64,000 bases of DNA, taken from assembly GCA_963762885.1 (NCBI GenBank), contig CAVXNH010000090.1:124001-188000 (forward strand), read 5' to 3'. Below the pieces are notes generated by a model. That model was given only the letters and a program-made list of their open reading frames with translations. It was not told where the DNA came from and made no database searches. The position numbers and the translations under genes are program-made. Position 1 is the first letter of the stretch. Each line of letters opens with the position of its first letter. The DNA is from JASHVB01 sp963762885 (GTDB taxonomy: Bacteria; Pseudomonadota; Alphaproteobacteria; Acetobacterales; Acetobacteraceae). Of this stretch, positions 37,798-45,817 are shown piece by piece.

Positions 37798-38265
37798 CTA
37801 GCCTCGCTTGTTCTTCGGATTAAGGGCAGCGACGTCGAGCTTCCGGGGCTGCTGGCCCTCATGCGGATGCTCTTGGCCGGAATAGACGTGGAGGTGCTTC
37901 ATCTGCCGGCGCTGCAATGGGCCACGCGTGATCATGCGCTCCACGGCCTTTTCGATCACCCGCTCCGGGTGTTTGCTGTCCAGGCGCTGGCGGAGCGAGC
38001 GGCCCTTGATGCCGCCGGGATAGCCGGTGTGGTAGTAGAACACCGACTGGTCCAGCTTGTTGCCGGTGATGCGCACCTTGGCGGCGTTCACCACCACGAT
38101 GTTGTCGCCGCAATCGACATGCGGGGTGAATTGCGGCTTGTGCTTGCCGCGCAGACGGGTGGCGACGATGACGGCGAGGCGGCCGAGCACGACGCCTTCG
38201 GCGTCGATCAGCACCCAGTCCTTCTTCACCTCCGCCGGTTTCAGCGAGATGGTTGTCTTCAGCAT
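37798..38265 (-). CDS. rplM: 50S ribosomal protein L13
   Basis: 155 aa. Typical L13: KDWVLIDAEGVVLGRLAVIVATRLRGKHKPQFTPHVDCGDNIVVVNAAKVRITGNK, YYHTGYPGGIKGRSLRQRLDSKHPERVIEKAVERMI, then HLHVYSGQEHPHEGQQP. Early-assembly large-subunit protein, first gene of the operon with rpsI. Confidence 0.97.
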   Translation of the reverse strand: MLKTTISLKPAEVKKDWVLIDAEGVVLGRLAVIVATRLRGKHKPQFTPHVDCGDNIVVVNAAKVRITGNKLDQSVFYYHTGYPGGIKGRSLRQRLDSKHPERVIEKAVERMITRGPLQRRQMKHLHVYSGQEHPHEGQQPRKLDVAALNPKNKRG

Positions 38266-38294
38266 TGTGGTGGGGTCCGTGCGATCTGGCGGCG

Positions 38295-38324
38295 GGGTAT
38301 GGTCGGAAATGCCTGTGCGGTCAA
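38295..38324 (-). promoter_or_regulatory. Candidate sigma-70 promoter for rplM-rpsI
   Basis: On the minus strand TTGACC (38324-38319), an 18-base spacer and ATACCC (38300-38295), about 30 bases before the rplM start. The -35 box is good, the -10 box poor. Confidence 0.35.
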
Positions 38325-38335
38325 GGGTTCTGGAG

Positions 38336-38355
38336 TGTGGTATTGCAATACCACA
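38336..38355. promoter_or_regulatory. Perfect 20-bp palindrome upstream of the rplM promoter
   Basis: TGTGGTATTGCAATACCACA is a perfect palindrome with no spacer, unlike the GC-rich dispersed repeats. Its place just upstream of the candidate -35 box of rplM suggests a binding site for a dimeric regulator. Confidence 0.4.
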
Positions 38356-38425
38356 AAGAAGGAGGCTGTGGGCAGGAAATTTTGCCGAGACTCCTGCCGC
38401 CCCGCCGCGCAGGCAAAACGGCGCC

Positions 38426-38866
38426 TCAGAATTTGTTCACCAATTCCTCCAGATCCTCGAGCCAAGCCGATATATCCTTGGCCTCTCTCGAAATCGCTTT
38501 ATAATTGTGCGCTGCATCGTTACGGAGATCGTAATCCTTGTCGAGTTGTGACCGTACAGCCGGCTGCGTATGAAAAATCAGGTCAAGCCGGCGGCGAACT
38601 GTCAGAACTCTTCAGATTGTCCTTCAGATACTGCCAGGCGTGGCGCTCCACAGTTTGGGCTCTTGCCCGATCATCGATAAGCTCGCCGGCCTCCTGGCGG
38701 ACCAGATATTCAAACTGCGCCCAGCCCAACAGATAGAATGCGGAATCGAGAAATCTCGCGGAAATCGCTGTAAGTCTCTGGTCGATCCACTCCGTTTGCG
38801 AATTTCCTGATCAAGAAGCTGAACAAGCGTGTCGTAGGCTCGCTGCGTCTCTCCGAGGCGGCTCAT
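38426..38866 (-). pseudogene. Broken HEPN-like gene coupled to a PD-(D/E)XK protein
   Basis: Starts MSRLGETQRAYDTLVQLLDQ at ATG 38866, overlapping the stop of the nuclease-like gene (TAATG). The frame shifts by one base near 38800; the next frame gives EWIDQRLTAISARFLDSAFYLLGWAQFEYLVRQEAGELI...HAWQYLKDN up to 38583. A third frame continues RRRLDLIFHTQPAVRSQLDKDYDLRNDAAHNYKAIS...LEELVNKF, stopping at 38426. The RNDAAHNY segment fits the HEPN ribonuclease motif Rx4HxY seen in HepT-like toxins. Each part looks like real protein, so the gene is either disrupted or contains sequence errors. About 145 aa if joined. Confidence 0.5.
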
Positions 38867-39771
38867 TACTGGTCCAGCAGCAGCAGGAGTGCCTGCTTAT
38901 CGAAGGGTTCGGTTCGCTGCCGCCCCTTGAGCGAAACCAGCCGCCACTCCAACTTTCCGACACCACCCAACGCAACTAGCGTATGGGTCCGATTGCGGGT
39001 GATAATGTCAATTCGGCCCCATGATGCAATCATCCAGAGGCCCCGTGGAACGAAGCTAACAATGGCCTGATCCGCCTCGAAGACATCCAGCACAGGAATT
39101 TCCCGGTCAGGCACCGCAAATTCCTGCATCATCTCTTCTGACATCATGACGGTCCGGGTTTGCTCGCACCTCAAATCTGGCCGGTCGCCCAGCCACGCCT
39201 GAACATCACCGTATAAGCTGGTGACGCGACGAACCCAATCCTCCACTTCCTCTACAACACGAGCACGGGCAAATACTCCCTCGGTCGTCTTTTCCCAAAC
39301 GTCGAGGGGGGTCAGTCTATCGACCCGTAAGTTCGATCGATCGAGGTACATCACGAAAAGTATCAGTCGCTCTATGTTGAAGTACCAGACCTCGAGCCTC
39401 TGGCCGGTATCGGCCGCCTCCTTCAACCGACGCGTCCCTTGCTCGAAATCGCGCGGCTTCGGATCATGATCCCTGACCTTGAGTTCAATGAGAACACGAT
39501 GGCCATTATCATCAATCAGCTCGATGTCAGATCTTGACGTCCCCTGCCCCACGGCTGAGGTCGTCATCCCAGCTACGCGCAATGTCTGCATAATGCGCGC
39601 CTCGGCGAACTCAAACTCGTCACCAACCCGCGGCAGAATTACCAAATCCATCTCCGGGTCGAACCGGATGGGCTGCGGCAGCCTCGGGGACGATCCGAAG
39701 ACGACATAACGATTGCCCAAATTAACCAGGATCTGCCGCTGCGAGGGATCAAGTGTGGTGACCGTGTCCAT
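38866..39771 (-). CDS. PD-(D/E)XK nuclease-like protein (DUF91/NucS-like region)
   Basis: 301 aa from ATG 39771, chosen because GGAGGT lies 11 bases upstream. Residues 75-100 hold a nuclease-like motif: SRSDIELIDDNGHRVLIELKV, with D82, E96 and K98 spaced as in PD-(D/E)XK enzymes. The rest (FNIERLILFVMYLDRSNLRVDRLTP..., MIASWGRIDIITRN) is unassigned. Its stop overlaps the start of a HEPN-like gene, so the pair is translationally coupled. A DNA-acting defence or repair role is possible but unproven. Confidence 0.6.
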   Translation of the reverse strand: MDTVTTLDPSQRQILVNLGNRYVVFGSSPRLPQPIRFDPEMDLVILPRVGDEFEFAEARIMQTLRVAGMTTSAVGQGTSRSDIELIDDNGHRVLIELKVRDHDPKPRDFEQGTRRLKEAADTGQRLEVWYFNIERLILFVMYLDRSNLRVDRLTPLDVWEKTTEGVFARARVVEEVEDWVRRVTSLYGDVQAWLGDRPDLRCEQTRTVMMSEEMMQEFAVPDREIPVLDVFEADQAIVSFVPRGLWMIASWGRIDIITRNRTHTLVALGGVGKLEWRLVSLKGRQRTEPFDKQALLLLLDQ

Positions 39772-40058
39772 AGCGTGCTGCGACCTCCATTCCTGCCCGC
39801 CCAACCCGCGGCCGACGTCGGTAATTGCGTTAGTCGGGGGGGGCTCTGCTCAACTCTCGCAAAATGACCGGTAAACCCCAAATCCTACATGATCGGATCA
39901 CTTACCATAGCCCTGGCGAACGTGAGAAACCAGCCAAACCTCAAGCGTTGGGAAAACCCACCTTGTCCGGCCCTCTGCACAGATGACGATCTTGCAATCA
40001 GTGGGAGGATTTGCCGCCAGCCGCTTTGTGGCATCCGGAAGCTTCCCCCACGGCGGCC

Positions 40059-40997
40059 TTACCCCCGCACCAGCGGTAGCCCCTCCGCCTGCCGCACCTC
40101 GTTGATGATCTGCAGCACCCGCTCGCGGTATGGCCGGTACTGCATGCCGAACTCCTGCACCAAGCGCGTGTTGTCAATCAGATAGTTGCCGGAAATCTCC
40201 TTCCCGCCACTCGGCTTTTCGAATTCGATCCGCGCATCCGGCAGGAACCCGCGCACGATGTCCGCCAGGTCTCCCAGGCTGATCGCCGTGCCGCCGGTGC
40301 TGTACACCGCGTGCTTCGGCTGGTCGGCCAGCAGCACCCGGGCAAACACCTCGGCGACGTCGTCCACATGGATCGGGCACCGCATCGCGTCGGCAAACGG
40401 GAAGCTGATCGGCTTGCCGCGCGCCGGCTGCGTGATGCAGTTCACGTGATCGACCGAGCCGCGCACCTTGTCCGGCCCCGTCACGTTCGCCGGCCGCACG
40501 CCGGTGATCGTCATGCCGAATTTTTCACGATAATCCTGCGCCTGAAACTCGTTAAAAATCTTATGCATGGCGTATTGCACGTGGCCATGCCGGAAATCAT
40601 CCTCGGTGATCTGCCGCTCGCCATAGTGGGATTGCTCGCCGTTCACCGCGAGCGAGCTGGCATAAACCACGTGCTTCGCGCCACACATCCGCGCCGCCTC
40701 GAAGCAGTTATCCATGCCGACGATGTTCAGCTTCAGCGCCACATGCGGCGCATGCTCGCTGCCCAGCATATAGGACAGGTTGATCACCCGCTCGGGCCGC
40801 GCCGCACTCATCGCCGCCATCACGTCGTCGAACTGCGTCACGTCGCCGCGCACCAGCTTGACCTTGTCGCCCAGCGCCGCCAGCGCCGGCGACTGCGGAT
40901 TGATATCCATGCAGGTGATTTGCTCACCGCGCGCGGACAGCAGAGGAATCAACCGAATACCGATAAAGCCGGCACCGCCGATGACGAAGACGGACAT
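40059..40997 (-). CDS. NAD-dependent epimerase/dehydratase (extended SDR)
   Basis: 312 aa from ATG 40997 (MSVFVIGGAGFIGIRLIPLL), with AGGGGAAA upstream. The Rossmann motif is GGAGFIG; the active-site pair is Y-x-x-x-K in YAMHK, with the serine in YASSLAVNG. The CPIHVDDVAEVF segment is typical of nucleotide-sugar epimerases. Substrate unknown. Divergent from hprK, with a 180-base gap holding both promoters. Confidence 0.88.
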   Translation of the reverse strand: MSVFVIGGAGFIGIRLIPLLSARGEQITCMDINPQSPALAALGDKVKLVRGDVTQFDDVMAAMSAARPERVINLSYMLGSEHAPHVALKLNIVGMDNCFEAARMCGAKHVVYASSLAVNGEQSHYGERQITEDDFRHGHVQYAMHKIFNEFQAQDYREKFGMTITGVRPANVTGPDKVRGSVDHVNCITQPARGKPISFPFADAMRCPIHVDDVAEVFARVLLADQPKHAVYSTGGTAISLGDLADIVRGFLPDARIEFEKPSGGKEISGNYLIDNTRLVQEFGMQYRPYRERVLQIINEVRQAEGLPLVRG

Positions 40998-41177
40998 GCG
41001 CGTTTCCCCTTGTTCTTTGCCTTGTCCCAGCGAGGATCGCGCCGCCCGGGGCGATCGACAAGAGCGTGCCGCAGCCCCCGCCGAGGCTCCCCGATCAGCG
41101 CAGCGGCGGCCCGGAACGATGCCGCACCGCAGCAACCCCCTTCCCTTCCGTCGTGGTCCGGCCCAGATTGCGCTGCT

Positions 41178-41615
41178 ATGCAAGCAGGGCGGCAGGTCCA
41201 CGGAAGCTGCGTGTCGCGGGATGGCGACGGCGTGCTGCTGCTTGGACCTCCGGGATGCGGCAAGTCGGACCTCGCCCTGCGCTTGCTCGGCCAAGGGTTC
41301 AGTCTGGTCGCCGACGACCGGGTGGACATCGAGGACGGCATCGCGGCTCCACCCGCTGCCCTCGCCGGGCTGCTGGAAGTGCGCGGCCTCGGCATCGTCC
41401 GCCTTCCCTACGCCGCCACCGCCCGCCTCGCCTTGGTCGCGGAGCTTGGAACCGCCGCAGCGGAACGCCTGCCCGCACCCACCCGCCACGCCGGCCTTGG
41501 CCTGCCGCTGATCCGGCTCGATCCCGCCGCTGCCTCGGCCGCCGAACGCATCGTGCTGGCGCTGGATTGCGCACTTGGCCGAGTCAGCCAGGTGGCCGGA
41601 GCGTTCGCAGCATGA
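41178..41615 (+). CDS. hprK: HPr kinase/phosphorylase, short alphaproteobacterial form
   Basis: 145 aa. VHGSCVSRDGDGVLLLGPPGCGKSDLALRLL holds the Walker A box, and VADDRVDIEDG follows. Alphaproteobacterial HprK lacks the N-terminal domain of Firmicute enzymes, and this matches. It phosphorylates the regulatory serine of HPr (S67 in the gene at 43122). The stop overlaps the rapZ start (ATGA), so translation is coupled. The chvG/chvI two-component pair usual upstream of hprK in rhizobia is absent here. Confidence 0.9.
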   Translation: MQAGRQVHGSCVSRDGDGVLLLGPPGCGKSDLALRLLGQGFSLVADDRVDIEDGIAAPPAALAGLLEVRGLGIVRLPYAATARLALVAELGTAAAERLPAPTRHAGLGLPLIRLDPAAASAAERIVLALDCALGRVSQVAGAFAA

Positions 41616-42631
41616 ACAACTCGCCCCCGCCACAAGAAAGGTTGCGCGTCGCGCTGGTCACCGGCCTGTCCGGCGGCGGCAAGGCATCAATCCTGCGCGC
41701 CCTCGAAGACATCGGTTACGAGGCCGTGGACAACCCGCCCTTGACCATGATCGAGGACATGGTCGCCCGCACCGAGCGCCGATTGGCGATCGGAGTCGAC
41801 GCCCGCACCCGGGGTTTCGACTCCGGCCTGGTGCTGGAAGCCCTGCAACGCCTGCGCAGCAACCCTGCCCTGCGCCCCGAACTGGTATTCGCCTGGGCCG
41901 ACGAACCCACCCTGCTCCGCCGCTACACCGAAACCCGCCGCCGCCATCCGTTGGCGCCGCATGGCCGCGTGACCGACGAAATCGCCGCCGAGGAAGCCCT
42001 CACGGCCCGGCTGAAAGAGCATGCCGACCTGATCGTCGATACGTCGGAACTGCCACTGCCCGCCCTGCGGCAGCAGATCGAGCGGCATTTCGGCGGCGTG
42101 GGCGATGCCGGCAGCCGGCGGATGGTGGTGTCGCTGGTTTCCTTCGCCTATGCGCACGGCCTGCCGCGCGAAGCAGATCTGGTATTCGACGCCCGCTTTT
42201 TGCGGAACCCTCACTATGACACCATATTGCAGCCTCGGACGGGGCTCGATCCCACGGTCGGCGCCTATATTGCGGCCGACCCTGACTACCGGCGGTTTTT
42301 CTCCCACCTGGTGGAATTGATCGACCTGCTCTTGCCGAGATTTGTCCAGGAAGGCAAAAAGTATACGACGATCACGATTGGGTGTACAGGAGGCCGTCAC
42401 CGCTCCGTCTACCTGGTGGAGCAGTTGGCGGCTTATTTGGCGTCCCGGATCGCCGAACCTTCGGCGGCCGGGGGGCATGGTGTTGACTGGCAACTGAACG
42501 TGACCCATCGGGAGCTTGCCCGGGAAGGGCAGAGCACCGTTTCCATGACAGACCGCCCGGTTCCGCGCCGGGACGGAAGCGCCAATGGCGAGGCCACGCG
42601 GCCCTCGCCGGTTCAGGCACAGGAGGCCTGA
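41612..42631 (+). CDS. rapZ: RNase adapter protein RapZ (YvcJ family)
   Basis: 339 aa. P-loop GLSGGGKAS (residues 18-26), DNPPLTMIEDM, VFDARFLRNPHYD and the C-terminal CTGGRHRSVYLVEQLA. In enterobacteria RapZ controls GlcN-6-P synthase through sRNA decay; in alphaproteobacteria its role with the PTS is less clear. The P-loop has Ala where Ser or Thr is expected after the lysine. The C-terminal ~60 residues after HREL are longer than in E. coli. Second gene of the hprK-rapZ-EIIA-HPr-ptsI cluster. Confidence 0.93.
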   Translation: MNNSPPPQERLRVALVTGLSGGGKASILRALEDIGYEAVDNPPLTMIEDMVARTERRLAIGVDARTRGFDSGLVLEALQRLRSNPALRPELVFAWADEPTLLRRYTETRRRHPLAPHGRVTDEIAAEEALTARLKEHADLIVDTSELPLPALRQQIERHFGGVGDAGSRRMVVSLVSFAYAHGLPREADLVFDARFLRNPHYDTILQPRTGLDPTVGAYIAADPDYRRFFSHLVELIDLLLPRFVQEGKKYTTITIGCTGGRHRSVYLVEQLAAYLASRIAEPSAAGGHGVDWQLNVTHRELAREGQSTVSMTDRPVPRRDGSANGEATRPSPVQAQEA

Positions 42632-42640
42632 GACAACACG

Positions 42641-42706
42641 ATGACCCAACCCAAAGACAGCGGGCTCTCGCGCAGAGCCGGTCGGGAAGATTTAATACTT
42701 CCATGA
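42641..42706 (+). CDS. Possible 21-aa leader peptide before the EIIA gene
   Basis: ATG 42641 to TGA 42706, encoding MTQPKDSGLSRRAGREDLILP. The stop overlaps the EIIA ATG (CCATGATC), so translation could re-initiate. EIIA has no clear ribosome site of its own, which favours coupling. An AGGAGG lies at 42621-42626, somewhat far from this start. Confidence 0.3.
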   Translation: MTQPKDSGLSRRAGREDLILP

Positions 42707-43125
42707 TCGGCATGGTCCTGGTGACCCACGGCCGCCTGGCCGTGGAACTACGCTCCGCCATGGAGCACGTGGTGGGTGCGCAAAGAAACGTCAGCACCGT
42801 TTGCATCGGCCCCGAGGACGACATGGAAAATCGTCGCTCCGAAATAGAGGCCTGTATCAAGCAGTGCGATACCGGCGACGGCGTCGTACTGCTGACCGAC
42901 ATGTTCGGGGGCACACCCTCTAATCTCGCGATCTCCATGATGGAGCAGCAGAATGTTGAGGTGATCGCGGGGGTGAACCTGCCGATGCTGGTGAAGCTCG
43001 CCAAAGTGCGTGGCAGCCATCCGCTCGCCGACGCGGTGAACTGCGCGGAGGAGGCAGGCCGCAAATATATCGCCGCCGCTTCCCACGTGCTGCACGGCTG
43101 CAAGATCAACGGAAAGTGCGGATGA
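42703..43125 (+). CDS. PTS mannose-type EIIA component
   Basis: 140 aa. MIGMVLVTHGRLAVELRSAM carries the phospho-acceptor H9, and VVLLTDMFGGTPSNLAISMM matches the EIIA-Man family. It receives phosphate from HPr. As no EIIB or EIIC is present it is a regulatory rather than a transport component. The stop overlaps the HPr start by four bases. Confidence 0.93.
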   Translation: MIGMVLVTHGRLAVELRSAMEHVVGAQRNVSTVCIGPEDDMENRRSEIEACIKQCDTGDGVVLLTDMFGGTPSNLAISMMEQQNVEVIAGVNLPMLVKLAKVRGSHPLADAVNCAEEAGRKYIAAASHVLHGCKINGKCG

Positions 43126-43454
43126 CGGCGGACGAGGACGCCACCCCTCCCAACGCCGATGCGCCATCCGGTGCCGCCCCGCCTACGATCACCAGGGTCG
43201 TCACCATCGCCAACAAGCGCGGCCTGCACGCCCGCGCTGCCGCCAAATTCGCCACCATGGCGGAGCGGTTCAACGCCTCGGTGGACGTGTGCCGCGACGG
43301 CCAGAGCGTTTCCGCCCGCTCCATCATGGGACTGATGATGCTGGGCGCCGGCATGGGCGCCACGATCGAGCTGCACGCGCAGGGCTGGGACGCACGGGAG
43401 GCGCTGGAGGCGCTCGCCGGTCTGGTCGAGGCGGGCTTCGATGAGTCCGGGTGA
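43122..43454 (+). CDS. ptsH: HPr phosphocarrier protein
   Basis: 110 aa from ATG 43122, overlapping EIIA (ATGA). Residues 1-22 are an acidic/proline extension, then the HPr fold with H36 (NKRGLHARAAAKF) and the HprK target S67 (SARSIMGLMML), 31 residues apart as in canonical HPr. Takes phosphate from enzyme I and passes it to EIIA. Confidence 0.94.
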   Translation: MTADEDATPPNADAPSGAAPPTITRVVTIANKRGLHARAAAKFATMAERFNASVDVCRDGQSVSARSIMGLMMLGAGMGATIELHAQGWDAREALEALAGLVEAGFDESG

Positions 43455-45303
43455 GCCTCCGGCACCGCAGCACAAGCGTCTGGCACGCTCAGCCATGCCG
43501 GTCGCCGCCCGGCCGGAGCGGGTTTTCCCCGGTATCGCCGTCTCGCCCGGGGTTGCCATCGGGCCGGTGTTCGGGGCGTCCGAGCCGATCCCGCAGATTG
43601 CCCGCCACAAGATCCAGGCGGCCGACATCGCCGGCGAGGGCGCTCGGCTGGAGGCCGCCATCACCCAGTCGCGCAAACAGCTCGGCAAGCTGCGCGCCCG
43701 GTTGGCGATCCTGCCGGAAGAGAGCCAGGCCGAGATCGCGCCGCTGATCGACGCGTATATCCGCATGCTCGGCCCATCCCGCCTGATTCGCGGCGTGCGC
43801 CGGCGCATCGAGGAAACCCTGCTGTCCGCGGAAAGCGCCGTGGTCGAGGAAGCCGATGCGATCGCCGAGGCCATCCTGGCGCAGGTCGAAGCCGACATGA
43901 CGGCGGAGGACCGCTCGGGCCTGGAACGTCGCGCCGACGAAATCCGCGAGATCGCCCGCCGCCTGGTGCGCAACCTGACTCGGGCTCCCTTCAAGAGTTT
44001 CGCCGGCCTGCCCGACGGCGCGGTCCTGATCAGCGAATCGCTCCGCCCGGCCGACGCCGCTCTGCTCGATCCGTCCCGTCTGGCCGGCGTCGCGGCCGAG
44101 GAGGGCGGCACCGACGGCCACACCGCGGTGATGCTGCGGGCGCTCGGGGTGCCCGCCGTGCTGGGCGCCGCGGGCGTGGCGCATGCCATCAAGCCGGGCG
44201 ACACGGCGGTGGTGGATGGCGCCGGCGGGACCGTCGTGCTGAACCCGTCGCCCGAGCGGCTCGCCGCGGCACGCCGTTCCGCGGCCGCCTTTGCACGCGA
44301 GCGCTTGCGCTATGCCAAGCTGCGCCGGCTGCCCGCCGAAACGCTGGATGGCGAGGCGGTGGAGTTGCAGGCCAACCTGGAGCTACCGATCGAACTGTCG
44401 CAGATCGCACAGTCCGGCGCCCACGGCATCGGTCTGCTGCGCACCGAGTTCCTGTTCATGAACCGCGAGACGGTGCCCGACGAAGCGACGCAGGTGGAAA
44501 CCTACCGCATGATCGTCGAGGCGATGAACGGCGACCCCGTCACCATCCGCGTGCTGGACTGGGGCGGCGAGAAGGATATCGAGGCGCTGGCCAGCGCCGG
44601 GCTGGTGCCGGAAGTCGCCGACACCAATCCCGCGCTGGGTCTGCGCGGCATCCGCATGCTGCTGCGCCAGACCGAGCTCCTGGAAACCCAGTTCGCTGCC
44701 ATCCTGCGCGCCGGCATCGCGGGCCCGGTGCGGGTGCTGCTGCCGATGGTCACCACCGTCGGGGAGGTGCGTGCGGCGCGGGAGATCTACGAGCGGGTCG
44801 GCCGCCGCCTGCGACGGCGCGGGGAGCGGATGCCCGACAAGCTGCCTCCGCTGGGTATCATGATCGAGACGCCGGGCGCCGCCCTGTCGGCCGATGCGCT
44901 CGCGCTGGAGGCGGATTTCTTCGCCATCGGCACCAACGACCTGACCGCCTACACGCTGGCGGTGGACCGCGGAGAGACCGACGTGGCGGCGCTATACGAT
45001 CCGCTGCATCCGGCGGTGCTGCGGCTGGTGCAGTTCGCCACCGAGGCGGCGCTGCGCATGCGCATGCCGGTTTCGGTGTGCGGCGAGATGGCGGGATCGC
45101 CACGGCTGACGCCTCTGTTGCTGGGGCTGGGGTTGCGGTCGTTCAGCATGAACGCCGGGGCTGTGCCGCGGGTGAAGCAGAGGGTGCGCACCGTGGCGAT
45201 CGACGCCTGCGCGCGGTTCGCGCGGCGGGTGATGGAGCAATCGGACCCGGCGCGGATCGCCGAGCTGGTGCAGGGGTTCGGCGTAGCGGGGACCGGGGGG
45301 TAG
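43441..45303 (+). CDS. ptsI: Phosphoenolpyruvate-protein phosphotransferase (enzyme I)
   Basis: 620 aa, starting inside the HPr 3' end (14-base overlap). Phospho-histidine H227 in GGTDGHTAVMLRALGVPAVLG; RTEFLFMNRE, PEP-site MIETPGAAL, and VCGEMAGSP near the end. Uses PEP to start the chain EI - HPr - EIIA. Missing EIIB/EIIC points to a regulatory PTS sensing carbon or nitrogen state. Confidence 0.95.
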   Translation: MSPGEPPAPQHKRLARSAMPVAARPERVFPGIAVSPGVAIGPVFGASEPIPQIARHKIQAADIAGEGARLEAAITQSRKQLGKLRARLAILPEESQAEIAPLIDAYIRMLGPSRLIRGVRRRIEETLLSAESAVVEEADAIAEAILAQVEADMTAEDRSGLERRADEIREIARRLVRNLTRAPFKSFAGLPDGAVLISESLRPADAALLDPSRLAGVAAEEGGTDGHTAVMLRALGVPAVLGAAGVAHAIKPGDTAVVDGAGGTVVLNPSPERLAAARRSAAAFARERLRYAKLRRLPAETLDGEAVELQANLELPIELSQIAQSGAHGIGLLRTEFLFMNRETVPDEATQVETYRMIVEAMNGDPVTIRVLDWGGEKDIEALASAGLVPEVADTNPALGLRGIRMLLRQTELLETQFAAILRAGIAGPVRVLLPMVTTVGEVRAAREIYERVGRRLRRRGERMPDKLPPLGIMIETPGAALSADALALEADFFAIGTNDLTAYTLAVDRGETDVAALYDPLHPAVLRLVQFATEAALRMRMPVSVCGEMAGSPRLTPLLLGLGLRSFSMNAGAVPRVKQRVRTVAIDACARFARRVMEQSDPARIAELVQGFGVAGTGG

Positions 45304-45363
45304 TCGGTGGCCTTTGGTCCGACGCACGGCGGTGCGGCACTATGCCGCAAACGCCACAAAGAA

Positions 45364-45425
45364 CCGTCATACCCGCGAAAGCGGGGACCCAGCGGCATAG
45401 GTCCCCGCTTTCGCGGGGATGACGG
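45364..45425. repeat. Palindrome with CCCGCGAAAGCGGGGA arms
   Basis: CCGTCATACCCGCGAAAGCGG and its near-perfect inverted copy ending at 45425. A shorter relative is at 60411-60437. First of three unrelated palindromes in the convergent gap after ptsI. Confidence 0.75.
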
Positions 45426-45531
45426 TGAATGCGGGCCGGGTGGCGTTTGCCACATAATGCCGTGTCATTGCGAGTTGACCACCGGCGCGCGGCCGACCCG
45501 CCCTGGATGAAACTGCGGCGGTCGTCGCCCC

Positions 45532-45620
45532 CACGTCATGCCGAAGAAGGTCGGCATCCACGACTTTGCTAGGCCACACGCAGCACAGTCGTGGATGCCG
45601 ACCTTCGTCGGCATGACGTG
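45532..45620. repeat. Palindrome with CACGTCATGCCGAAGAAGG arms
   Basis: About 34-bp arms (CACGTCATGCCGAAGAAGGT ... and inverted copy) around a 20-base centre. Second of the three. Confidence 0.75.
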
Positions 45621-45650
45621 GGAGGCGATCTCGGCCGGTTGTTTCTTCCG

Positions 45651-45734
45651 AGGAGCGAAGCGACGAAGCAATCCCCCGCCTGACGAACCACCGGTGGTTC
45701 GTCGGGCGGGGGATTGCTTCGTCGCTTCGCTCCT
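45651..45734. repeat. Palindrome with AGGAGCGAAGCGACGAAGCA arms
   Basis: About 39-bp arms with an ACCGGT centre. Third of the three. No gene in 45304-45817; the array separates ptsI from the convergent Hint-domain gene. Confidence 0.75.
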
Positions 45735-45817
45735 CACAATGACAGTAGGTTCACAATAACAGGAGGCTGACGATTCTGCTCAAAGTGAAAATACATCCTT
45801 TTTCGAATCGCCCGCAC

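Noticed and set aside
36183..38265. Ribosomal-protein autoregulatory leader in rpsI/rplM
   Set aside because: No clear structure was visible apart from the palindrome reported separately.
41612..42631. RapZ P-loop change as proof of lost function
   Set aside because: Only one residue differs from the consensus and the C-terminal active region is intact.
42372..44204. 610-aa minus-strand ORF
   Set aside because: Opposes rapZ, EIIA, HPr and ptsI, which are well supported.
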